A stretch of 64,000 nt of DNA from positions 6,014,001 to 6,078,000 of the forward strand of contig JAJTUQ010000001.1 in NCBI GenBank assembly GCA_021399445.1, read 5' to 3'. Each line of letters starts with the position of its first letter. The first letter of the stretch is position 1. This DNA is from Xylogone sp. PMI_703 (lineage: Eukaryota; Ascomycota; Leotiomycetes). The position numbers were made by a program, and so were the translations under genes. The notes under the pieces are model-generated. The model worked only from the letters and a program-made list of their open reading frames with translations. It did not search any database and had not been told where the DNA came from. Shown in pieces: positions 35,709-46,700 of this stretch.

Positions 35709-36622
35709 TCAAGCGTATTTGCCCCGCTTGCCGCCCCCGCCAAATCCATCCTTGCCATGCCCTAAGTTGCCCAAATCGAAAAATTCCCCCAGATTAATTT
35801 TTCGCTTCTGTCCCGTCCTTTCAGTTCTATTCAATGGAGCTGTTGGTCGAGAATTTGTTCGATTGTTATGTCGTGAATTTGTTCGACCTGGTCTCGCTAT
35901 TGTGATGCCTGGTTGCCCAAGAGATGTGTGTGCAGTTATCGTAGAATCAGGACCTTGTGCCCGTGAGTCGGAGAGATTAAGGTCTGACAGTGTTATATCC
36001 GCATCTTGTGGGTAGGGATGAGATGATCGAAATGTAAATGTGCCTTGTGGTGGTGTTGTACTTGGTGAGTGGTCGGTAAATATGGAAGCCGTAGCAGTGG
36101 TAATTGTTGTTGGCGCAATGGATTCTGCTCGAACTGGCGATGCGGAACCGGCTGGCGCAGCTGCGGATAAAGGTTGGGCGGTGGATTGAGACCTTTGTAG
36201 TGCTGGGGATGAACCTCTGTCTGTCTTCTCCATAACCTCGTCATCACTCTCCTGGTTTGGAGAGATGGAGTCCCTCCCGTCTAGTCGCTCCGTAGCCCAT
36301 CTTCGGATTCTCCAACCCTCCCCATCATTCAGGCCAATGGATTCTTTATCTAGGAATGCCAGTAAATCATCTAGAGCGTCTTGGTAACCTTCGGACCTTG
36401 CTCGGGACTGATCTGCTGCAGCTGTTTTATATAACTTTGTCACTGATAATGCAGCGGTTTTGAAAGCTTGTAATAGCTGCTCGGGGGGCTCGTTTGTTTG
36501 TGGTCTCGAGGAAGAAGTAGGAGGAAGAGAAGTGTTGAGGCTCCTCATCGAGTCCATAACTGTAGTTTCTAAGCCGCGCCCCAAGTAGTAGGTTGAGTGT
36601 CCTGTCTGAGCAGGATATAGAG
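35709..36622 (-). CDS. HAPSTR1/C16orf72 (UPF0472) family protein; first exon uncertain
   Basis: The conserved part is clear: STYYLGRGLETTVMDSMRSL, LLQAFKTAALSVTKLYKTAA, ARSEGYQDALDDLLAFLDKE and GWRIRRWATERLDGR. This order matches UPF0472, whose animal member HAPSTR1 works in stress-response signalling with the ubiquitin ligase HUWE1. A Ser/Thr/Pro-rich linker follows. The C-terminus is basic and Gly-rich (GQKRKINLGEFF, GFGGGGKRGKY), probably nuclear. The coding frame stays open upstream to a good 3' splice site (GTTACAG, 36623), so a small first exon must exist. One candidate is 36844-36871 (28 nt, ATG at 36871, GTTAAG donor), which keeps phase but needs a 221-nt intron. Length is about 305 residues plus the first exon. 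Confidence 0.75.
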
Positions 36623-37158
36623 CTGTAACGAAACAAAGAAAGAGTTATCAAGGTCTGCGACAAACGGAAGACTAGAAAAAAGGTGGCTGAATGCACAAAT
36701 AAGGCCTCAAAAGGCTCTAAGTGAACGTGGTGTCACAAGGACGTAGGTTCGTTTGTAGACTGACTGGATGTACGAAAACAGATGCACATGATCCCGAATG
36801 TTCCTAGTAAAATCCTTGCCTCATGATAAAGTGGCGCCTTAACCAGATCCGGCAAAGCGCCAAGTCTGCATGGTTTATGGTTAGCGCGCCGAATGCAAGT
36901 AGAACGCGACCTTCGCGCCTGTCTCAATTTCAACATTGGAGAATTATCGTCCAAACACTTTGAAACACATCAATCTTTTTACTTTATAAACATCAACTCG
37001 TCTACATCTCGACTAGTGTTTATCTATGAGTATCTAAAAGGGTTTCCTAAGGAAGAGGTACCTATATCCTCCTAGCCTTGGGCCCTTGACATCAAATATC
37101 TCTAAAAGTGGCACCTACTCGCACTCCTCGTGCAGCAGGCGCCAATACAGACGCCATC
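36623..37158. promoter_or_regulatory. Divergent region between HAPSTR1-like gene and ISWI
   Basis: This 536-bp region must contain both promoters plus the missing first exon(s). Bases 37030-37108 could be an intron of the ISWI 5' end (see findings). Confidence 0.4.
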
Positions 37159-40100
37159 ATGGCGGACACCTCTGAGATTAAACAACTGCCAGTTGATCCA
37201 ATGGTATGCACATTTGCGATATACTTAGCATCTTGTTCATGATGCTTCTCTCCTCTCATCAAGCCAGTGTCTTTATATTAAGATACTAATGCTCTCCTTA
37301 GGACGTCGACGAGACACCTGATTATACGGAGGACTCTGATACAAACCCAAATACAACAGCTAGTAGTGTTGTTGGTGATCCTGTCGCGACTGATGGCCGC
37401 CGTAGACGCTCTGAAGCAACCTTGCTTAGACGAAGTGTATTCGGAAAGAAGCATGATCGTCTAGGAGAGTCAAAGGTAGGGTGCACACAAAGGTCGCATT
37501 TATCTAATATATCATACCTAAGTTAACTGGTATATAGGAAGATGATTCAATCCGACGCTTTCGATACCTCCTTGGTCTCACTGACCTTTTCCGACATTTT
37601 ATCGAAACCAATCCAAACCCACGTATTCAAGAGATCATGCATGAGATTGACAGACAGAATGCGGAAGCTGCAAAATCTAAACGGGGGGGTGCTAGGCAAG
37701 GCGGTGCCAACAATGAAAGACGTCGGAGAACCGAAGCAGAGGAGGATGCCGAGCTGTTGAAGGACGAAAAGGCTGGAGGATCTGCTGAGACTGTATTTCG
37801 AGAATCTCCGGGGTTTATTCAAGGCCAAATGCGTGACTACCAGGTTGCAGGTTTGAATTGGCTGATTTCTCTTCATGAAAATGGTATCTCTGGAATTCTC
37901 GCCGATGAGATGGGTCTTGGTAAGACTTTACAAACAATCTCATTTCTGGGATATCTCAGGCATATCATGGGTATTACTGGTCCACATCTTGTTACCGTGC
38001 CAAAATCGACACTTGACAATTGGAAGAGGGAATTTGCAAAATGGACCCCTGAGGTCAATGTTCTGGTACTCCAAGGAGGCAAGGAGGAGCGTCATGACCT
38101 TATTAATGAAAGACTCATTGACGAGAAATTTGATGTCTGTATTACCAGCTACGAAATGATCCTCCGTGAGAAGGCGCACCTGAAGAAATTTGCTTGGGAG
38201 TATATCATTATCGATGAGGTAGGTGTTTTCCAACCCACAATCACTTCCAGATACTAACTTCGATAAGGCACATCGAATTAAGAATGAAGAGTCATCTTTA
38301 GCTCAAGTTATCCGTCTCTTCAATTCGCGTAACAGGCTTCTCATTACCGGTACACCTCTGCAAAATAACCTGCATGAGCTGTGGGCTCTTCTCAACTTCC
38401 TACTTCCTGATGTCTTCGGTGATTCAGAAGCCTTTGATCAATGGTTCTCAGGGCAAGGTGCAGATCAAGATACTGTTGTACAGCAGTTACATCGTGTCCT
38501 TCGTCCGTTCTTACTCCGACGTGTTAAGAGTGATGTCGAGAAAAGCTTACTACCTAAGAAGGAAGTCAATCTTTACATTGGAATGTCCGACATGCAAGTC
38601 AAATGGTACCGGAAGATTCTGGAAAAGGATATTGATGCGGTTAATGGAGCGGGTGGCAAACGTGAGTCAAAGACACGACTTCTAAATATTGTCATGCAAT
38701 TAAGAAAGTGCTGCAATCATCCCTATCTCTTCGAAGGCGCGGAACCTGGTCCACCGTACACCACCGATGAACATCTGGTCTTCAATGCTGGGAAGATGGC
38801 CATGCTCGACAAACTACTGTCTCGGTTGCAGAAGCAAGGTAGTCGTGTCTTAATATTTTCTCAAATGAGCAGAATGCTTGATATCTTAGAGGACTACTGC
38901 GTTTTCCGTGAATTCAAATACTGTCGGATAGATGGTGGTACTGCTCATGAGGACCGTATTGCAGCAATTGATGAATATAATAAACCCGGCTCAGAGAAGT
39001 TTGTGTTCTTGTTAACCACTCGAGCTGGTGGTCTCGGTATCAACCTTACCAGTGCCGACATTGTTGTTCTATACGATAGCGACTGGAATCCGCAGGCAGA
39101 TCTACAGGCAATGGATAGAGCCCATAGAATTGGCCAAACTAAGCAAGTGGTGGTATACAGGTTCGTCACCGAAAATGCCATTGAGGAGAAGGTTTTGGAG
39201 CGCGCAGCTCAGAAACTTCGTCTTGATCAACTTGTTATCCAGCAAGGCCGTGCACAAATAGCCGCAAAGGCTGCAGCGAATAAAGAAGAATTGCTCACCA
39301 TGATCCAACATGGAGCTGAAAAAGTATTCCACTCAAAGGGTGCAACTGGTACTTTTGCAGAAAAAGGTGCTGAGCTCAACGATGATGACATTGATAAAAT
39401 CCTCAAGCATGGCGAAGAGCGAACCGCTGAGCTTAACGCCAGATATGAGAAGCTGGGTATTGATGACCTGCAGAAGTTCTCATCTGAATCTGCTTACGAA
39501 TGGAACGGGCAAGACTTCACTAATCGTAAAAAGGATATCGGCATCAACTGGATTAATCCAGCCAAACGAGAGAGAAAGGAGCAGTCGTACTCAATGGACA
39601 AATATTATAAGCAGGCCCTATCTACTGGAGGTCGAACTGCAGATCCAAAGCCGAAGGCACCTCGAGCACCCAAGCAAATCGCCGTCCATGATTACCAGTT
39701 CTTCCCTCCACTCCTCCGAGATTTGCAGGATCGTGAGACAGCGTGGCACCGTAAGGAAATTGGTTACAAGGTTCCACTCCCAGACGGCCCCGATGAGGAT
39801 TTGTCCGAACGCGAGGCCGAACGAGCTCTAGATCAAGCTGAGATCAACAATGCAACACCCCTCACTGAAGCAGAGCAAGAGGAGAAGCAGCGTTTGTCAC
39901 AGCAAGGATTCGCTGACTGGAATCGTAGAGACTTCCAGCAGTTTATCAACGGCTCAGCAAAATACGGCCGGAAGAATTATGAGCAGATTGCGGAGGAGGT
40001 TGACAGTAAGACTCCAGAAGAGATAAAAGCCTATGCCAAAGTATTTTGGCAACGATATACCGAGATCGCCGACTACAGCAAATATATCAGCTTGATCGAG

Positions 40101-40739
40101 GCTGGTGAGGAGAAGACGAGAAAGATTGAACACCAACGCAAAATGCTTCGCAAGAAAATGCAACAATATCGAGTCCCTCTACAACAATTAAAGATCAACT
40201 ACTCAGTCTCCACCACGAATAAAAAGGTCTATACGGAAGAAGAGGACAGGTTTTTGCTTGTGTTATTGGACAAGTATGGCGTCGATGGTGATAACATACA
40301 TGAGAAGATCCGTGATGATATCCGTGCCAGTCCTCTTTTCCGCTTCGACTGGTTTTTCTTAAGCCGTACACCGGTTGAGATCAGCAGAAGATGCACTACC
40401 CTTCTTACAACAGTTGCTAGGGAGTTTGAGGACAGTAAAGGCACAAATGGTGTATCCCATGGCAAGACAAAGAGGGAGCCAGATAGTGAGAACGATGAAG
40501 ATAGTATTCTCGGCATGGCACCAGCTAAGAAGAAGACCAAGGGAGTTAAGGTATGAGATTCAGCCCAAATCAAAAAAATCCAACTGGTTACTAATATGCA
40601 GTAGAACAAAGCTCTCGATAATGTCAAATCCGCCGCTGGAAGCAAAGCAACCTCGGCTGCACCATCCTCTCGCGCATCGAGTGTCGTCTCGACAGACTCA
40701 AAACCTTCAAAAGGAAAAGCGAAAGGCAAAAAGAAATAG
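37159..40739 (+). CDS. ISWI: ISWI-family chromatin remodelling ATPase
   Basis: ISWI is a nucleosome-sliding and spacing ATPase in the nucleus. The exons are 37159-37203, 37302-37475, 37538-38218, 38268-40550 and 40605-40739, giving 1105 residues from the ATG at 37159. The ATPase has motif [12 protein letters not shown] (about residue 197), a DEAH box split by intron 3 (IIDE/AHRIKNE; ATAAG acceptor) and motif [21 protein letters not shown] (about 705), SANT (about 848, [20 protein letters not shown]) and SLIDE (about 958, [20 protein letters not shown]) follow, which defines ISWI. The tail is basic and Ser-rich (KGKAKGKKK) and depends on a tandem acceptor. The frame is open upstream of 37159, so the true start may lie in an earlier exon. 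Confidence 0.93.
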
Positions 40740-41433
40740 ATTGATCGCTCTATATAATTTCTTGATAAGTTATTCATGGGTAAAGAATTGTGAGATGGAT
40801 TATGGCGCAAGGTGGTGAGCTGATATCACTGTTCGGCGCATGTCAAAACGGATTTTTTTAAGTGAAACTAAAGGCATTCACATGGATGAAGTTAGAGAGG
40901 ATTGTAATCAAAATTCTACTTGCATAGTCTCTTTCTTGGGTCTCGTTGCGGTGGCGTGTACTATGCATGAATATTTCACGTTCACTCGCTGGCTCTATAG
41001 CTTGCTTTTCAACATCTAAAGACATGCCATGAGAATGGAAGAGTTTACACAAGCAAATATTTAGCTGCTCTAAAACTGATTATTTCATGTAAACACGGTG
41101 CTGAAATCCCACCCTAAATTCACTGTAAACTTAAGGAGATTACGCATTGATACCTAATACTACTTCATAAAATGCAATGTCATCTATTAAAACTTAAAGC
41201 TGTTTGCAATGAGAAACCCAAAGAGTAAGGCCTGCTAGGACAGATTCCGCCCATCCTCGGAAGACACCAGTCGTGGATGTATGTAATCCAAAGAGGGTGT
41301 CTAAATAAAGAGATATTCTAAAGGTCAAGTTATACTAAGCAAAATGAGTATTGACCATATCAGCCTTCAAATATAAGCTGCCCTCGGTTTTCGTCAAATG
41401 AATCTGAGATGTTCTATCGTCGCTACTATAAGT
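40740..41433. other. Convergent intergenic region ISWI/CCCH gene
   Basis: This 694-bp spacer lies between two 3' ends. I see no open frame of note, no RNA gene and no repeat. Confidence 0.4.
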
Positions 41434-42800
41434 CTAAAACATCTCATTGTGGTTCCTCAAAAGATCCCGATTCTTCCACAGCGGCATTTGGGGAACCGGG
41501 GTTCCTACCGGACCAAAAGATCGTTCTTCACCCCCTTATATTGGGATTAGCACAAGGCGGCCGGACAGTCTCCACGAATTACTTACCGTAGCTTAGTTCA
41601 TCTGAAATAGGGGGTTTCTTAATTCTGCTCGGTATATCTGCAGTACGGCGCCATGGTCCAGTAGCCCGAGAAGATTCTGGTCGAGAATCATTGAAATTTG
41701 ATTTAAATTTAGCAGATTGTTGCCGTCGCCACCAAAATGGCAAGCCATTGTTCAATCCCAGCTCTAACTGAGTAGCTCTATCCATAGGCATTTCATGCTT
41801 GTATTTACATCCTTGCTGAGTAAATGCGCAAACGCCTTCGTGAACCCATTTATCACAGTATACTTTCTTTTTTCGAGATCTGTATTGAGTTGTTTGAAGA
41901 CCCAAATGCATCAGTTCATTTATCTGGGGGCTAAGCAGATAGTCATCTATTACATGCTGTGATGTTATTAGTAAGGGCTATGAAATCTCGGAATGACACT
42001 GGATGAGACTTTACCTGGGCATCTCTGTCATGATTCTTGAAATATTGGGTCCTCATACGGCACTGGTTCCAACCTGAGACGGATTTAGCAGATGGAGGAC
42101 TCTACAGATGCGTCAGTATGTTACATTTGGGGTCTCCAATGCAAGAGTAGCTCACTGGATCTAGGTCACTTCCAGAGCGAACAGTTCCCAAACTGGCCTC
42201 TTCTGGCACAGCTCCTACGGTTGGGATAATGATTAATCCCTCTGGTTTTTCGTATTTAGGTATATCAATCCACTTCTGAATCGAATCTGCCGGAATAAGC
42301 CTGGTATAAGATCCATCCCCACGTCGCAATGCATAGCCCCGAGCAAAACTCAATTGATCATGAGAAGGAAACATCGTCCCCGGGTATACCTCTTCGATTG
42401 GGCTCTTAGATACTTGGCTAAAGCCCGGAATCGATCGGTGTAGCTGCCTATCGGGGAACCCCATGTGAGCTTGCTCGGGCTGATCTTGATTGGAATGACG
42501 GCATTTATCAGGACCAAAAGGCGATGACGCTCCAAATATTGTTGAATTATAGCAATATTGCTCAGACAGACTCATATTTGATGTTGCATTTTCGAGGTAA
42601 TTGATTGAGGTTCCCGCCACGTCCGCATGGAATATATCTCTGTGTGTGGCAGTACCAGATATAGTCGGAGGTTTCTGTCCAACGAAACACATTGATGGCC
42701 TACCATTGATGCTATGGTTCATGCCAACACCAGAAAAATGAGTGCCATTGGGGATTTTAGACGTCTGTGTTAGCATCTGCTTGACTTCACTTGTAGACAT
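41434..42800 (-). CDS. CCCH zinc-finger protein, fungal, function unknown
   Basis: The exons are 42156-42800, 42015-42101, 41587-41956 and 41434-41534, giving 400 residues; all phases agree. The last intron (41535-41586) has a perfect GTAAGT donor right before an in-frame TAA and an ATAAG acceptor, so the final 33 codons (ending NHNEMF) belong to the protein. A single CCCH finger lies at about residues 275-300: YCDKWVHEGVCAFTQQGCKY then KHEMP (C-x8-C-x6-C-x3-H). A conserved-looking helix ATQLELGLNNGLPFWWRRQ follows. The first 200 residues are low-complexity, with a small globular part (FARGYALRRGDGSYTRLIPA, IQKWIDIPKY). RNA binding is likely from the finger; no pathway can be assigned. Confidence 0.82.
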
Positions 42801-43740
42801 GTTGTTTGTATAAAACGGTCTCCTGGGGAAGTCCAGGAACCTTATAACGGATTCGCGTTCTATAGTTTAATTGAAATTGAAGAGAATATAGAATATAACA
42901 TAAAAGCGTAATTCTCAGAATTCTCAGAATTAAGCGTGAGACGGAAACTCTTCTGTGAGAAAATAAATAGTAATCTTGGGGTTCAGTCTTCTATGCTTAT
43001 CCTTATTATCTGTTTGGCGACAATAAATAAGGTTTCTTGCAGAAGACAAGCAGTGATGTTTGTAAGCCAGCGTAACAAACGGTGGTGATATCGTTGACTC
43101 AACTGCATGAGATTGATGTAAATGCAGGAAATTGGGACAAACGACGTATGGACTTAGAAAAGGCTCTGAAACTTTACTTCACTGGCTCTGAGAGAAATGG
43201 AGAGAAGAGATGGAGATGTTCGGTTGTATAATTTTCGACGGTTTATGTCTTTTGGGATTGATTCAAGGGTAATATTACTCGTTAAGATCGATTGTAATAA
43301 ATCCTAAAATTTATCCAGCAGAATAAGTGAATTAAGTAGAGTAAGTAGTGAATGATTGTATTATCCCTCAAGCCTCTAGAGTTATACTCTATTAGTAATT
43401 AGTTTGTAGAAGAATAGCCCATCAATGGTAGACTCAACTTATTTGGACCGTCTACGTATCATTTTAATAGACACCGCAGTAATCACCTGTCATAAAATCT
43501 CACATTGATCCATTTGTCAATATAATTATGCATGTATTACCTCTATATCGGGGCCCTGCAGCCATCGACCCAAGCAAATATTCTAATCGTCTATGGAACC
43601 CCCAAACACCCATTGATTCAAAGAAAACGCGATCTATGGATCTAAGGCCGTGATTATCATAGGTATAAACCTGAGAGGCAACCTAAGGAAGTTGTAGTTA
43701 TGATATAACACAGGCGGGAATACCTGTTATCATAAGTTTA
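42801..43740. other. AT-rich intergenic region, 940 bp
   Basis: The region lies between the 5' end of the CCCH gene and the 3' end of the remodeler gene. At 42911-42930 the unit ATTCTCAGA is repeated twice in tandem. It contains no gene or RNA that I can see. The high AT content (43250-43700 especially) differs from the flanking genes. Confidence 0.4.
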
Positions 43741-46700
43741 CTAGCCATCCTCTCGTGATCTCCGTTCCATTATTTTCCTTCGTACTATCCTAGTCAACTC
43801 GATTCGAAGATATAGACGAGCACGATCTATTTTATCTGATGGAGCCTTCGCTCTGCTCAAGTCATCCAGCATAAGTCGAATTCTTGTCTCTGAGCCTCCT
43901 TTATTGCAGTCACGAGTGAGCCCTAGATGCTTATATCCGCATCGTGGGCAACGTCCGATTTTACTGAACTGCAACGGGCAGCGGTTTCTGGGATGATATT
44001 GCTGGCAAAGTATGCAGGACTCAGGTGTGGTTGTTGGAAGTTGTGGTTCTAGTTTTGGCTTGTCTGGAGATTTTTCGGTTCTGATCTTGCGGTTGTTGTT
44101 ACGAAGGTTTGGTTGGTATTGAGTTCTGCTACGCTCCTGCTTAGGCTCTGAGGACAAAAAAATTGGAGACCCGATTTCGTTTGATTTATCGGAAGTAAAT
44201 CGAGGCTTACCCGACTCGATGTGCGTAGCACTGCTTTTGGTTTTTAACTGGTGTTTCTGGACAAGTCCTGCCTGCATGTCTCGGGCTCTGGTGGAGAGAA
44301 CATTGTCTGAGGGGAAGGAGGTTCTGAAGAATGGTCCTGCTGCAGGAGACCGTATTTGCAAGGATGGATGCGTGTCTCTTGTCCTTGGGGGGTCGGTAAC
44401 TGCGGAAGACTTTCATTAGCATTTTCTCTCCCTGTTTTGCGGATGTTATCATTCGGCAAAGCTCTTGTGACGCGCAGAGTAGCTATAGAGGGTTGCTTTT
44501 TTGCAGCAATTTTTTGCTTGCCTGAATTTCCCCTTTCAGTTCTCAGTGTGTGTCTCCCATGGCAATTGTCTCCAATATTAGGCTCTGCCAAAGTTCTAGA
44601 TGTCATTTGATCCACATAGCCACGACTTTTGTGGGATTTAGCTACTTGCTTTGAACCCCTTTTAGACTTAGCAGAAACTACTTGACTCTTTTTTTCTTTT
44701 GACCTTTCTTTCACAGTTTTAGACTCCTCAAGTGATCGTGGAGGTCTTGAAGCTGTACTTCCTCTAGAACTTTTGATATTCATAGCAATTTGTATTGGCT
44801 TTGCTTGTTTTTGAGTATTTTGAGAGGGCCTCTTCCTACCTTTTGTGGAAATTGGGGTTGTCCATGATCTGGGTTGAGTCATCTCCGACTGCTCGATATC
44901 CAAATCTTTCATATCTGATAAATCTTCTGGTTCCACTTCCGAATCATCTTCTGATTCCGGTGCTGCAGCAAAATCCGGGTCAGCTGGACCTTTGCGATCT
45001 CGTCGGCGGTGGGTAGGGGGAAAAGAGCCAGGGCCATCCTCAGGTAGGATGTCTTTATTATAGTTTATAACCTATAAAGTTAAGTTATGCTACCTGTAGT
45101 AGAGGTTTTAATACGAACCTGACGCGTGCGTCTGCCACGGCCAAAAGTTTGCATATGCTTCGCGGCCTCGCGTGCAGCATCTACCTCTCGTTGCTTCAAG
45201 ATTTTCTCCCACAAACCGGCATTTCCGGCCGGAGAATCTGAGTCTGCACTACCAATATCTTCCACGAGAGTAGATTTTTCATTTGACCATACCCGAGCAT
45301 ATGAGAATTTCGATTCTGCGGTTTTAGCTGCATCGTCGGTGTTTTGTTCTATCTGTGACCGATCAAGAAGCTTGTCTACCGAAGAAGAGTCATAATGAAT
45401 ATCATTCCGGTCATCATTATTGAAAAGCGCCTCTGCACCATGTCTAAGGATTGATTCGAGGTCTACTCCAGCATCCTCATCAGCATCCATACTCTCTATC
45501 AAAGCCTCATCTAAAGCCATTTTTTTGCGACCAATCTGCACTATCTTTTCTTCGGCACTATCCTTGGTCATTAGCTGAAACACAAGCACTTTATTCTTCT
45601 GGCCTATGCGATGAGCCCGCGAAAGCGCTTGCATATCTTGATGCGGCTATAAAATTGTCAGCTAAGAACGTAGATTTCAAGGAAGAGGCTCAAAAAGATA
45701 CATTGAAATCGGGGTCCTGTTCCTGATTAGCTTCTTCTCAAACAGATACTGGAAGAACAGTATTACCATAATAATCACCGTGTCAGCTGTTGCTAGGTTA
45801 ATTCCGACACCACCAGCTCTAGTGGAAAGAAGAAAGGCGAAAAGAGGTGAACCAGGAGCATTGAAGGCATCTATTCGCTTCTGTTTCTCCAGCGCACTTA
45901 TAGTTCCATCCAAACGCTGGAAGAGAAGCCCGAGGCCATTCAGAAAGTCCTCGACCAGATCTAGCTGTTCTAAGAACTGACTGAAGATTAGAACACGATG
46001 GCCACGTTCTCGTAGCTTAGGGAGCATAATCTCTAATAACTGAAACTTAGCTGAAGCATCGATCAAATTACGGTGTAAAGCCTCAGGAGAAACTGATGTT
46101 TCTTCAATTGCGGAGCTGTAGATGAATGGATGGCAAAGACATTTGCGTAATTGCATTAGTATGTTATTCAAGTTCCCCCTATCACTTGCACGGAGCGTAG
46201 TATTGCCCTGACCAAAAATCGACTTTATAAGCTTCGGATTTTTGGCCAGGATTGATTTGTACAGTTTCTTTTGGAGAATACTCATCGTGACAGGCACAAT
46301 CACTTGAGCCATGGGAGGCAAAAATTTCAGTACTTGGAGTTTTGTTCTCCTTTTCAGGGTTAGTCCACTTGCGGCCGTGTAAGGAATAAAATAACAAACC
46401 TTAAAAAGAATGGCCGAATTAGGTCATGTAATTCTGGGAGATTGTCCTTAGTTAGCTCTGCGTATTTCTCATCTAGTCTAGCTGCGTCTATAGAGGTATC
46501 AAGAAACTGTAGGAGATTGAATAGCTCTCGTTTGTTGTTCTGTAACGGGGTACCTGTAGACTCGTCAATTACTAGATCCGGGAAAATGGAGTCAAGAGAA
46601 ATGAAGGTTATGAATCTGACCAGTTAAAAGAATTCGGAACGGCACTTTCAAAGTTTCCAGGGCGCCATAGAGGAGGTTTGTATCACTCTTTAGCCGTTGT

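Noticed and set aside
41579..41590. Ending the CCCH protein at the TAA near 41579
   Set aside because: That TAA is part of a perfect GTAAGT donor; a phase-correct exon follows after a 52-nt intron with a CTAAT branch site.
42911..42930. ATTCTCAGA tandem as a regulatory or mobile-element repeat
   Set aside because: Only two copies in an AT-rich spacer, with no inverted ends or target duplication; probably replication slippage.
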